64,000 nt of DNA from Ophiura sarsii (taxonomy: Eukaryota > Echinodermata > Ophiuroidea > Amphilepidida > Ophiuridae): the NCBI GenBank assembly GCA_035610835.1, contig CM069452.1:9505109-9569108 (forward strand), given 5' to 3'. The notes beneath the pieces were generated by a model. The model had not been told where the DNA came from and made no database searches. It worked only from the letters and a program-made list of their open reading frames with translations. How positions within the stretch are numbered: the stretch's first letter is position 1; every line of letters starts with the position of its first letter. Made by a program: the position numbers and the translations under genes. Shown here piece after piece: positions 11,940 to 22,927 of the stretch.

Positions 11940-12828
11940 CATTAGACGCAACGTACATGTAGCATCAAAACAAGACTAACTCCACCAATTGCACACACAT
12001 CATCTTGTTTGGCTTCTGAAGGATGTGTTGAGATTCCCTTTCTGATTCAGATTCAAAGCACAATACAATAATTGCTTCCTTCACTAGCCACTTTAAATTA
12101 CATAGTGCTAACCTCTTAATGATGAGGCATTTATAACACAGTATTGCCTTCGTCCCTTTGCAAATGACAATATAATGATTGCCTCCGCCACTAACCTCTT
12201 AAATTCAAAATATCTTGAGATAAATTCCTATGTCTATCCCAGACAGGAGCACAAAATGCATTGTACTGTGTTTACAAGGTTGGTGAAGCCACAATCAAGG
12301 AAAAAAAGGTTGATAAACTTTGTCTGAATTAAGGGGAAAAGTGCCTTCTCTCTCCCCCCCCCCCCCCTCCCCCGAGGCAATGTTGATCCGTGTCATGTTA
12401 TCAGAGGCCTTGGCAGTTTCCCAACATTGATTGATAGGGGTGGGGAAGGATATAAGAAAGGGGGAGCGCTATGTCCCAAGTCTGATCTCGATTGCGAGCA
12501 CGGCCCGGGGATGGTTGTAATAAGTTGCGTTAAAGTGTACCAACTATTTTTGTCCATGATTGTAGCTCTACTACCGATACCGAGATGTAACCGTAGGGAG
12601 AGTACCGAGCTTCAAGCATAGCGAGATGCGACTGAAGGGAGCACTACTGTAGAGCCCTGTCTCTGCTACCAAGGTTCAGAGGGTCACAGTTTCAGGCTAT
12701 TGAGGAGGCATAAGTCTAGTGCTAGGTTAAGTTCTTTTCAATGTTCAAACATATTTGACAAAATACAACAATCAATGTCATAATGTACTTAAGAGAATAA
12801 ATTATCAGGCGGCCATTCATGACAACAC
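11940..12828. other. Intergenic DNA with a C run
   Basis: Low-complexity C tract near 12353-12374 and no recognisable gene. A purine-rich patch follows near 12430-12470. Confidence 0.45.
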
Positions 12829-12958
12829 AAATATGGTACAGCCTATACATTATTTATGAGATCAACATATATAGCAAAACAGCTACAAACTATCTTTTAT
12901 TCAAATTATTATTTTATAGTTTATTGGTTATCTTTATCTTTTATCATAAAAATAATGT
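12829..12958 (+). repeat. About 125 bp dispersed repeat, copy 2
   Basis: Direct-orientation counterpart of 10832-10960, sharing GGTACAGCCTATACATTATT and a common AT-rich 3' part. Its flanks differ from those of the first copy, so the repeat unit is confined to roughly this interval. Confidence 0.8.
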
Positions 12959-13527
12959 TTTTTGTGATTTATTTTAATCAAACAACAACAAATTTTCCCC
13001 ACTTATAAAATTGGAGAATCCAGCGAGTTGTTTACCAACTTCCTGCTTCGAATAATCGCATTCTTTAGCACTTGCGACAACGCTGCATTATACGCACAAC
13101 GCATACGCCGGCAACTTTGTGTAATGTACTTTCAGGTATGAATTAAGCTCCGCCCCAAACTATATATTATCGGCCTCATATTAATACAGTGAGTATCGGC
13201 TGAGAAGCAGCCAAAAACCAATCAAATTGCCTGTTGACATCGAAAACCACACCCACTATAAGAATACTAATTCATGCTCCATAGCAAATTCGAGGCATGT
13301 TCAGTTCAATTTTGAAAGATGGTATTTATCTTTTTTTTGCAAATGAACTCCACTATTGCTTATAGTTATACTCACAAATTTACTGTGAAATTTAGCCAAA
13401 CAAATAAATCAAACAATGAAATATACAATTGTGGGAATAAAATGTAGAAGTCAAAAATTAATCACCTTTATTTAATTCAGGCATATTTTATTACATAAAA
13501 TTTAACATAAACAGTGTTACATGGAAT
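12959..13527. other. Intergenic DNA, nothing recognised
   Basis: AT-rich sequence without coding signal; no repeat partner was found in the window. Confidence 0.45.
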
Positions 13528-13529
13528 TA

Positions 13530-13994
13530 CCGTATTATCCCTATTAAGCGCCCAGGGCGGTTAACCAAGTCATTTTGGGTGGGCGCTTATTTGTATACTG
13601 ATTTACAAAGTTGTTGACCATCAAGGTTGCAAAATTCAGCAACCTTTACGTCCAAAGACGATGTTTTGCAATTCAAGATGGCGGCCTCCACGAAGGACAA
13701 CAAACACGAAACGTGCGTATTTCGGATGGTTTCAGTTGCTGTTTAAAGGCTTAACACATGGTTTAAGTTCACTTTTGGAACACAAAACAATATGTCAAGT
13801 ATGTCTGAAGTTAAAATAACCATAATTTCCCCTTTATTTTCAAGCAATTTGTAGTCCGAGATTTAGTGTGATGTGAGTAATTTTTAAGTAAGCTTATTTT
13901 TTAGGTGGGCGGTTAATTAGTATATATTTTAGTAACCTGAGAAAAAGGGGGTGGGCGCTTATAAGGTCCTGGGCGCTTAATAGGGATAATACGG
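13530..13994. mobile_element. TA-flanked MITE, GGGCGCTTA family, copy 2
   Basis: Same TIRs as 3645-4121 (CCGTATTATCCCTATTAAGC and its complement), flanked by TA at 13528-13529 and 13995-13996. The 465 bp copy differs from copy 1 by scattered substitutions and a small deletion in the part reading CTGCAAAATTC there. High similarity over the whole length implies that both derive from recently active source elements. Confidence 0.88.
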
Positions 13995-13996
13995 TA

Positions 13997-14851
13997 CGTG
14001 GATAAGACCATTTAAATATGAAACATCTCATCAAAGATTTTAACTCTAGTCTAACATAACACTTATCATTTGTAAAACAAACAAAACAACAAACATATTG
14101 AAATCGCTTGGAATCTGTGTAAGTAATGGGAAGAAATGTTTGTTTTCTTCATTCATCACTATAGAATAGCTGATAAACATGGCTGTCTCCATGAGGAGAA
14201 CAACACTTTGGAAAGTGTATCTTCATCAAAAATTCACTTTTTGTTCAAAGAAAACAAAATAGAGACGGATGACATACGAAGCAGACATTAATTTCATGCT
14301 GCATTTGGCACAAACTAAACGTTGCTGCATAAAGTAGCCAGTCAGTTTGCTACATGACATTTCGCTCTGACAATTTAACTTTCTTTGTTAAGCAAGGTCA
14401 GACCTATGGCCCAACCGTAACATATCATGTGATATAGCGCAGTATCTAGCCGATGGCAAATTGGGAGCGATCCATTTCCACGCTACTGTTACTCTCAAAC
14501 TATCTCTAATTAATTGTCACCCATTACTGGCAGCCAATATTGTCGGCCTTCGAGCTAGCACAGCTACAATTTGGAGATCCCTTTTCCCTTTTCTTCAATT
14601 GTTTTCAAGTATCCCTATGTTTTCAATAGGTTGTCAGTTAGCTATAAGGTGTTCTATCGCTCATTACAACCCCTGGCATTCAACGCATTAGAAGCTACTG
14701 ATACCGTCCCGCTGTAGGGGTTTTACACTAGCAAGGCCAGGTCCGGGTCCAAATTAGGGGTTTAGTTACGCCATATATCCAAGCCACTTTGTGCTTTTAT
14801 CGTATCAACCTTTTCTCACTATATACCATCACACAATTAACAGTGAAATGG
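13997..14851. other. Intergenic DNA, nothing recognised
   Basis: No repeat partner and no coding signal; the 76-codon frame at 14461-14691 is featureless. Confidence 0.45.
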
Positions 14852-14854
14852 TAA

Positions 14855-15177
14855 GGTCAAATTAAATTAATTGCTTGTCTCAAAGCTCCCGCGCGCGTTA
14901 GTTTATTGGTGCGCATCAGCATTTTTTTTTCTTTTCAATTTTATTTTTTTTCCAAAAAACAACAAAAAATCCAAAATTTCACTGATTTTTCAGATTTTCA
15001 TTGATCACATCATCTTAAACATTTTGTTAAATACAAAAGTTCACTTTTACAAGGATTTCAATATTTTGTAAAAATTAAAAATTAAAAAATTGAAAAAAAT
15101 TGAAAAACCCCCCGCATTCCGCATTAGTTTTACAACAGGAGAGGAGCTTTGAGACAAACAATTAATTTAATTTGGCC
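14855..15177. mobile_element. PIF/Harbinger-like MITE
   Basis: Inverted termini of about 35 bp begin GG(T/C)CAAATTAAATTAATTG and continue into TTGTCTCAAAGCTCC. The trinucleotide TAA flanks both ends (14852-14854, 15178-15180). A 3 bp TWA-type duplication with GG-starting TIRs is the usual PIF/Harbinger signature. The 323 bp interior is A/T-run rich and non-coding. Confidence 0.7.
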
Positions 15178-15180
15178 TAA

Positions 15181-16120
15181 TAAAGGAAAACATTAATTTG
15201 ACTCCTGCTGCGGGGGCCACCTTGGCAAGAGGTCTTTTGCATTCATCAATAGAGCGGAAACCATATAAACATTGGTGGCATTTTCAAATTGGTAGTTAGG
15301 TAACATAATACGTCCATCACAATGTTGCCAACCAAGTACAGTGTTGGCTGTACATGTAATGTTGTTGCATCGCTTTTCTCTGGCTAAGATCAACCAACAG
15401 CAATGCTTTAAAACACACAGCAATGGAATTGGCCAGGGTAGTAATGAGAAAGACTGCTCAGGTGTAAAACCGTCTTATGGACGGATGGCAATCATTGGAG
15501 AGCCCCCGATAGGCAACCACGGCTAAATTGAAATCCCACTATCGATGCATCGTTTGGAGTGGCTGCATCAATAAAACAGAGAGAATTCTACAAGGCTGGT
15601 TGGTTGTATGATGAACTTGGCTTAAGTTTGCTATTGGTTGGAGGATGCTGTAATGTGGGCTTTAGGTAACACCTCTAGAGAGGAAAGGGGGTCCCTCTTA
15701 TTGCACCTGGTATGCCAACAGATTGAAAACTATTGCTGAAATTGTTGGGTTTTTTTTAATATTAACTTAGGCCTATATTTAATTATAACTATAATGACGA
15801 TTACAGGCCACAATAGACCTACATGTTAATCCAGGTATTTGCCCCCTCTACACAGTGACCTCTTTTTGATATTATATATATACCCCTGGTTTCTATTGGG
15901 CCTTCCTTAACATTAACCATGCAAGCCAGATAGATTCCTCTACACAAGCCAAACCATCACACAACCTATCTGATTGCCTGGTTTCAATATTGATCTATTC
16001 ATGGCATTGCACACCTCTATCGAGGCAGCAATAAGTTGTTTTTCATTGTTTTTTCCCTATCTCCGCCTCTGTGAACATTTACTACATGTATCACACCACA
16101 CTCATTTATTATTGTGATGC
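15181..16120. other. Intergenic DNA, no gene recognised
   Basis: Open frames exist on both strands at 15193-15526, but neither shows a domain I recognise. The minus-strand frame ends in a proline/glutamine-rich stretch and could be a fragment of an exon or transposase. Not called. Confidence 0.4.
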
Positions 16121-16127
16121 TGCAGGA

Positions 16128-16202
16128 TTTACAAACTATCAATAAATCCATCACATTTTCATCACCATGTATTTTATACTGTGATCCCTCAGGATCTTAC
16201 TG
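16128..16202 (+). repeat. About 75 bp repeat shared with 17640-17727
   Basis: Contains GATTTACAAACTATC, ATAAATCCATCACATTTTC and TGATCCCTC(A/G)GGATCTTACTG, all repeated in the same order near 17647-17727. The partner lies between the halves of a tandem duplication. Confidence 0.75.
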
Positions 16203-16479
16203 CTTGACATTGCATGCTTAATTAAGTTCAAACAAATGACAAACAAATGGTCAAAGCATCCATGATATTTGTCAATTATATCTTGACTTGAGACAGGATG
16301 GGAGCATGAAACAAGGGTTTTCTTTTGGGTAAAATGGAAATCTACAAAATATCCAATGTAAAATATACAAAGTATTATATCTCCATTAACAGGAGTTGTT
16401 TTTAATTACCCCAGGCTCAACCCCCCCCCCCCAAAAAAAACCCCCACAAAACAAACAAAAACAAAACACACACACACCC

Positions 16480-16795
16480 CTGTTTGTAATGACCTGCAAA
16501 AGAGGACCCAGTTTTGGTACTATCCAAACGAGGACCCACCAACCTGAACACACACCGACACACCGAGGACCAAAATGGCGGCTAACATGGGTGTCAAACC
16601 GCCAATTAGACTGTGTACTATTTAACTGAGGCCTAAGGGGGGTAGGGGTGATACGAGGACCTCGTTTAAATAGCGTTTTAACGTTGTTTGCAATATTTTG
16701 CACGTATCAGGGAACCGGGGACGTCCTCGTTTGCAGGTGTGTCCTCAGTTGGAATGTAAAAAACGGGTGTGCGTCCTCGTTCGCAGGTATTTGTC
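16480..16795. mobile_element. Short element built around GAGGAC/GTCCTC words
   Basis: The left edge holds TGACCTGCAAAAGAGGAC; the right edge read on the other strand holds ATACCTGCGAACGAGGAC. GAGGACC or its complement occurs about seven times between them, in one orientation in the left half and the other in the right. The interior is non-coding. I could not fix a target duplication, so limits are approximate. Flanking C and CA runs precede it at 16420-16477. Confidence 0.5.
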
Positions 16796-16799
16796 AACG

Positions 16800-17547
16800 C
16801 ACCCCCACACACAAAACACAAACAATATTTTTAATTTTTAAATTGGAACTTCAAATTTACAATGCAATGGATTTCAACATCAAAAAAAGGTTTGACATTT
16901 TAAAATTGGACACAATTCATGACAAAATAATGATTTGTTCCCTCGTTCGACCAATAATGATCAAAACCATACTCTGTCCTGCCAGTGTTATTCAGACTCG
17001 TTGATGTAGTGTCATATAGGAATTTGCATTTTTGTTTGTTGTTTTTTCAGTGAAATTAACACGCTTTATTGACTACAATACAACGTTATACCAGCCAGTT
17101 ACAAGCAGATAATCATCAACATAGCCCAAATCCAAAATGTCATACAATTCCAACATCGCCTTCGTGCCAAAATAAGCAAATAACGGTACTTTCGGGTTGA
17201 GATTTGCCGCGAAAGTCCGTGAGTAAAACGATGCATAACTTCCGAATTCAGCACCTGAGTTTCGATATGATCATATCGAAACTAAGAAAATCATGACATT
17301 TTATATGATAAATGGTGAATGTTGGTAAACTGTTTCAGATGGTAGTTAGTATGCCTAAGTATTACTTTGATACCAAAAAACTGATTTCCAGGATAATTGA
17401 GGGCGCACTCCCCTTTAAGATACCTGGAGCAATGATTGAGATCTTTGGGGAAACATTTATCATCAAAAGGTTGTCTTGCAAAAAACACTAAAGAATTGTC
17501 TTTTCATTTTAACACATAGCTTTAGAATTGCCCAGTCCTTAAAAAAG
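16800..17547. other. Intergenic DNA, nothing recognised
   Basis: AT-rich sequence; short frames on both strands lack features. Confidence 0.45.
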
Positions 17548-17806
17548 GTCTTTGAACATCTCTGTAAGAGCTGTTTTTGAACACAATTCCTTTTAAAATT
17601 ATCTGCGAACAACCTTTGAACAATCCAAAGTATATGTGGTGCTGCATGATTTACAAACTATCGATAAATCCATCACATTTTCATCACCATATATTTTATA
17701 TACTGTGATCCCTCGGGATCTTACTGTCTTTGAACATTTCTGTAAGAGCTGTTTTTGAACACAATTCCTTTAAAAATTATCTGCGAACAACCTTTGAACA
17801 ATCCAG
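17548..17806 (+). repeat. Duplicated 79 bp segment flanking a shared repeat
   Basis: A segment beginning TTTGAACAT and containing GTAAGAGCTGTTTTTGAACA occurs at about 17549-17627 and again at 17728-17806, nearly identical. Between them lies a copy of the 75 bp repeat also seen at 16128-16202. Either a 180 bp unit was partly tandem-duplicated or the insertion duplicated a long target. Confidence 0.75.
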
Positions 17807-17809
17807 GAC

Positions 17810-19021
17810 CTTATTAAATAAATACTTGGAATTTGGAACACCCTTTAGCTTTAAAAGAATTGTCTAAGGATATTCCTCCTTATGGTACAGAACTGTAGAT
17901 ATCTTATCAATAAGTTTGTCATGGTAATTAATGCAAGAACATCGTAGGCGACAGTTTTTTGCAGGAAAAGCATTTTTGTGTACAATTTTTGTTAAACTGT
18001 AAGATTAACAAGCTTAATTAATTAATTAATCAAGCTTAATTATTTGATTAGAAATTAATGAATTCCAATTTCAAGTAAAATGGCTTAGAATGTGTGGATT
18101 TGCCTAGATATTTTCATAAATAACTAAATCAATGTGACAGAGAATGTTTGCCTTTGCATTTAATTCTCAATCACTTGTAAACAATAACTAAAGTTATGTT
18201 ATTAGGCCAAAAGAATTGTTTGGTCGCCCTCCAGCGAGAAAAAAATTGTGGGTCGGTCGGTAGGTAGGGTTTTTTTCTTCTTTTTTCCCCCTATACCGGG
18301 CTTCGACAAAAAGTGCAATTTATACATGGAATGTATAAACGCAATATTTTTTACTTACATTTGATAAATTGGACTTCAAAAAATTTATCTCTACATCTTT
18401 GGGACAAAATATGTCCAAAATTATGAAATTTTCGGAGTTAAAAAAAAAGTGACCTGTTTTTTTTTTAGGCCTTATGTGCATGTAGGTAGGCCTAAATGCA
18501 AAAACAATTACACACACAAAAATGATAAATTAAGTTGTTTGCAACTAACTGTACACATTGCCATATAAGTACATTTCTGCTAGTTCCTGTTACATTACAG
18601 ACAGGTAATTCCCTATTGAGGTATTTTTAACTATTGCAAACATAACAATAGATCTACTGAGTACTGACCCATGATTGAGTTGTACGCCCAACCCATTCAA
18701 TAAAAAATTAAAAGGAAGTAACTTCCAATACAGTGATTTGACAATGATATAAATTACCCACTATTTTGCTTTCGTTTTCCGTTTTTAATGTTCAACTGTA
18801 AATATTCCACGTCAAACTGCATCGGGATACAAAGGTAACACTAATACTTGTATGCATGATTGCAATATTTGTAGACAAGCCCAATTTTGGCTTCCTTAAG
18901 GTTGTTCCTATGGCTAATTTTGTATTTGATATTTTAATAGAGCTTGCTGAGCTCCACAATAATCTGAAATTTGAGATTGATCAGAGGCAGGTACGGTTTT
19001 CTAGATATGACCATTTTGTTG
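17810..19021. other. Intergenic DNA, nothing recognised
   Basis: Contains an AT-rich inverted repeat near 18009-18040 (AAGCTT words around AATTAATTAATT) and T-rich tracts near 18270-18290 and 18455-18470. No gene seen. Confidence 0.45.
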
Positions 19022-19093
19022 TTTTCTGATGCATTGTGGGAGAGAAAATGGGGCAAATTTGGTCCCTTTTCTCTCCCACAATGCATCAGAAAA
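19022..19093. repeat. Hairpin: perfect 27 bp arms, 18-base loop
   Basis: Arms 19022-19048 and 19067-19093 are exact reverse complements (left arm starts TTTTCTGATGCATTGTGGG) separated by 18 bases. An RNA copy from either strand would fold into a 72-nt stem-loop about the size of a miRNA precursor. Perfect pairing without bulges is also what a recent foldback mutation gives, so function is not assumed. Confidence 0.92.
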
Positions 19094-20756
19094 GGATAAT
19101 CAATTGATTTTTACCTATTCGCAATAAACCTTATGTAGAGATTCACTTGAAATGGTCTTATTTTGCCAAATCCATTCCAAAGCCTTGGTAGAAATTTACA
19201 GAGTCATTCATTTCATGTATCATGTAGTATTTCTAGGTACTACTAATATTTCCCAATTATGCCATGTTCCAGATGCATCTGTAAATCTTAATTTTTTGTA
19301 ATCTATGGTGCTTCCATGCTGAATTTATTTCTATCTGTTTTTCCAGGCTTATTCTTGGAATTGCCAGCTGGAATGGCGATCAAACATAGTGGGTGGGGTG
19401 ACTTTGAATTTGAAAACAACCTATTTGTGAAAGGATGGATGAGTGAGAGGTCATAGGTCATTTGATTTGTCCAAGCTTATATTCTCAGTAGTGCCATTTC
19501 AGGCAGTGATCATGTGGCTGGCAGGAGCTGAGAGACTACTAGTCTCAGGTGGTAGGGTATACTAAAGGAACTCCAAAAGCTTTTTAAGTGAGACCCTCGG
19601 GTGAGGAAGCAAACATCCTGTCACTAGAGCTGTCATTTTGTGGGTAAACATTGGTAAAAAACAAACAACATGCACACACACGATAAATAACTACAGAATT
19701 TTAATTAAAACCCTTCAAAGTCATCAATGGGGAGGGGGAGGTATTATTTTATATGATGCATGTGCAGAACTACTCTCTTGGTCATGTTAATCAGGGGTCA
19801 GGGTTTAATATTACCTCAATTGAAACTTACCCATTCTCAGATTCTCCATTCTCAGTCTCTGTCAAAGGGGACACCATTAGTTTCTCCCAAATTGCCAAAG
19901 TACAGGAGGAAGTTTTTTGCTTCATTTTTCTTTAGTGCCACAACGGAATAAAGTGTAACCCATTTAAGCAAGATTTGTATAGTATAGGATATTAGTAGGA
20001 CGTATGTTGCATACTCAGTTGAGCCTCATTTCCAATTATGCATGTTGATTGTTGAATGGATTCAGTTGTAACCAAAACTGATATCGCTGATTAATTATAT
20101 AATATATTGAATGGGTTCAAGTGTGATACAAAAATTTATTTTTATTTTTATATCCAGTGAGTGAACAAGTGCTATTCTTGTAAATTGTGTATCACACGAA
20201 AATAAAGCCATTTTCAATATGAATATATTATTATTATTTAGCCTATATAATATAGTATATTATATTAAATAATAAAGTTATAAACAGAATGTTTTGATAA
20301 AAAATATAGCAATAATACTCATCGCCCAAACTGACCATATCTCAGCGATATGATATGGGTAAATAATATAATTATCTAAAAATATTGTTGTAAATCCACA
20401 GCTAGCTCATCGCATGTATTCACAGATGTATTCCAACCAATGCATGGATACCGTGTGTGTACACATGTACATATTGAATACTGTTGTGTAGTACATGTAC
20501 ATGTAAAACACACGATGTATTCAACCCATGGGTTACTAATGATGACATGGTTATTCCCGATCGCTTAAGTTAATCGCTATTATTAATGTGTGGCATGCCA
20601 CGGCATAAACATAAAAATAGCTGCTATTTTTACTCACCGACTAGCCTGAGTGGGATCCGATCACCTTCAATGTTATTGCGGTATGTATGTGCTATTTTTA
20701 GTCAGGGATTGTAGCTCGCCGGAATGCCCAGTTGCAATCTGTAAATAATACGGTCG
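19094..20756. other. Intergenic DNA, no gene recognised
   Basis: Two overlapping small frames near 19753-19951 show no family features. From 20160 to 20340 the sequence is very AT-rich. Around 20450-20515, palindromic ACATGTACAT-type words cluster without forming a defined element. Confidence 0.45.
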
Positions 20757-21295
20757 TGACGTCAGAAATCAATCCGCCGAAACAAAAACAATGATCAATT
20801 TCTCCTTATTTATGACTTAAAATGTTAATCATTATATATATCCATGCTGACATAACAATAAAGGTCCCAGTAAATACATAATCATGACTGTCTTTTTTGT
20901 TGCAAACATTAAAACATGACGGACTAATTTATAACGTCACTAAAACGCGGCAGTATATCAATTATGTATGCAAATTAGACTGGTTCATCATGTCCTATTT
21001 TGAGAAAAGGTGGTTCCCTACGTTTGGTGTGCAATGGTAGTGCAAACGGCGTGATCGTTCATTTCTACGATTCTGTTCACTCTTACCTTTAGAATCTAGT
21101 CATCAAATCAAACGCCTAGCACAAATAACAATACAATCGTATGTCTTGCTATCATGTCAGTCAAATACCGAATACAGAAGCTGCGATACACTACGATACG
21201 AGTAAAGCACGTCGTATAAAATCTGACGGGCAGTCTAGCAACCAATTGACGTCATTAGCTGCTACGGAGTTGGACGTCACGTGACCCATATAAGG
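20757..21295 (+). promoter_or_regulatory. Promoter-like CRE/E-box cluster with TATA box
   Basis: Full palindromic CRE sites TGACGTCA occur at 20757-20764 and 21247-21254. A compound GACGTCACGTGAC (CRE half plus CACGTG E-box) lies at 21273-21285, immediately followed by TATAAGG at 21289-21295. Binding of TGACGTCA by CREB/ATF and of CACGTG by bHLH-type factors is established; that they act here is inference. Transcription would start near 21320, on the plus strand. No clear first exon can be proved downstream. Confidence 0.45.
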
Positions 21296-21320
21296 AAAAT
21301 CCCAGATGACGGCGGAACTT

Positions 21321-21746
21321 TTAACTTTTAAAAGTTGAAAAAGGTAGATGGGAGCCTTGACTCAAGAGATGGAAAAAGTTATGTTATCCATGTTACTCGG
21401 ATTAAACCGGGATCGGGGTTGGAAATAAGAATAGATTTTACACACACGGCGACCTTACCCATTCACTCCACTCCGCCGGGAATTTCCCATTCATGATATT
21501 GATAATCAACCGCAAGCACTGGGGAGATCGGGCACTCCGATCGCAGGATGCATCCCGAAAATGAAGCCAAAAAATGAGGGTCAGATGCGCGAGATGAAGG
21601 AAATTAGACTTCAGACAAATTGTAAGCTAGGTAATTTTGACATTAAAAGTCAACATTTTCGATTGGGGGAGGGGGGTGGCTTGCACTGACTGGGCGGGCA
21701 CCACTGGGGGAGCAAGGATCGTCTGGAAATGTCAGACACTCAAGAC
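21321..21746 (+). other. Possible 5' exon region before the assembly gap
   Basis: Downstream of the TATA-like site, a 26-codon frame starts ATGGGAGCC near 21348 and ends at TAA. A second ATG near 21561 opens a frame rich in K, E and R that runs into AATTGTAAGC, a plausible splice donor near 21620. GC content is higher than in the surroundings. The region then enters the gap, so exon status cannot be tested here. Confidence 0.3.
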
Positions 21747-21846
21747 NNNNNNNNNNNNNNNNNNNNNNNNNNNNNNNNNNNNNNNNNNNNNNNNNNNNNN
21801 NNNNNNNNNNNNNNNNNNNNNNNNNNNNNNNNNNNNNNNNNNNNNN
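21747..21846. other. Assembly gap (100 N)
   Basis: Exactly 100 unknown bases, the usual placeholder for a gap of unknown size. Translated frames across it are meaningless. Confidence 0.98.
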
Positions 21847-22352
21847 GTTAAACATTGGACTATTGATTTATACTATACAAATGCTTTTTCCCCTCTGAAA
21901 TATGACATTTGAAATAAAATTGCAATGTAATATTAAGCGAATACGGCTTCACGGATCCCGGCGGTTTATTTTTTCGTGTTGCCGGTCGGGGTTCTTACAA
22001 TACCAGCACGTGGCCAGGGGTCTTGCCACAATGATTTTTCCGTGACCGCCATCGGCTGCCTTTTTCACTTCTCTGCACCGCTGGTTTACCGCGGGTTAAC
22101 CGAATGCGCTTCCGAGAGATCCCGCTATCCATTCCGACACTAATAATTTGCCGGGACTGGCGCTACCGGTCATGCCGGTTGAAAGAAAGGACATGTAATC
22201 GATTAGAAAGCAGAATGCGGAAAGAGGCGGCGGCGCACCGTGCATGGGAAAAAAATAGAATAAAAGGGTCAGGAATTATACGAGTTATGGAAAACCACTG
22301 CCAACAAGCTCTAGAAGGAAAGGGAGGCGCAAAACTCAAGGGAAAACATTGA

Positions 22353-22520
22353 GCTTATTGGACACACCATCAAGTGTGCGGAGAAACTGGCATGTTTTGC
22401 GAAATACTATCACATGACGCAGGATGTATAGACGGCGAGTATGAAATTAGGACAGTATCGGAGGATTTGGTCAAAAAGAATCGGTTGCCGGAGCAGATGT
22501 TGAAAGAGTCGCTGAGGAAA
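22353..22520 (+). pseudogene. Unit 0 of a decayed tandem array; open coding-like frame
   Basis: A frame open from 22353 to the TGA at 22518-22520 reads VCGETGMFCEILSHDAG, then TVSEDLVKKN and EQMLKESLRK. The last part matches the better-preserved frame in later units of the array (SEDLIKQYCQ..EMFDKELLKKEL), so this looks like the least damaged unit of a duplicated coding segment or exon. I do not recognise the protein family. No convincing splice sites were identified, and the 388 bp hAT-type insertion starts only 11 bases after the stop. Whether it is expressed is unknown. Confidence 0.4.
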
Positions 22521-22531
22521 TGATAAGAGAG

Positions 22532-22858
22532 CAGTGGCGTACCGACCGGGGGGCAGGGGGGGGGGGGGCAAGTTGCCCCCCCCCCTGGCTCCAAATACCG
22601 GGACGCTAAATTCCCAAGACCGGGTCGCTAAATTTGCATAAGGAAAAAAAATAGGGCCTAAAACACTGAGGAATTGGCATTATTTGTTAACTGTTGTGCT
22701 TTTTTGAGTCCAAAATTTTGTAACCGTGCGAAATTTTGTGACTGTGCGAAATCTTTTGACTGTGCGAAGAAATTTTGTGACCGTGCGAATTTTTTTGACC
22801 CTACCCCCCCCCCCCCCCACTTACGTGAAATTTACGCCACTACCGGGACGACATACTT

Positions 22859-22892
<34 letters not shown>

Positions 22893-22919
22893 TGGCTCAC
22901 ATGCCGCGGTACGCGCCTG
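22532..22919. mobile_element. Non-autonomous hAT-type element, 388 bp
   Basis: The left terminus is CAGTGGCGTACC and the right, read on the other strand, CAGGCGCGTACC. An exact 8 bp target duplication, TAAGAGAG, flanks it (22524-22531, 22920-22927). CAG(T/G)GGCG-type ends with an 8 bp duplication are the hAT signature. The interior has G and C runs, including 31 C at 22862-22892, and short repeats of GTGCGAAATTTTGTGAC. No coding capacity. Confidence 0.9.
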
Positions 22920-22927
22920 TAAGAGAG

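Noticed and set aside
10832..12958. LTR retrotransposon with 125 bp LTRs
   Set aside because: Repeats do not start TG or end CA, there is no primer-binding or polypurine site, and the interior has no gag or pol.
21637..21912. Frames spanning the first N gap
   Set aside because: More than a third of the translation is unknown residues.
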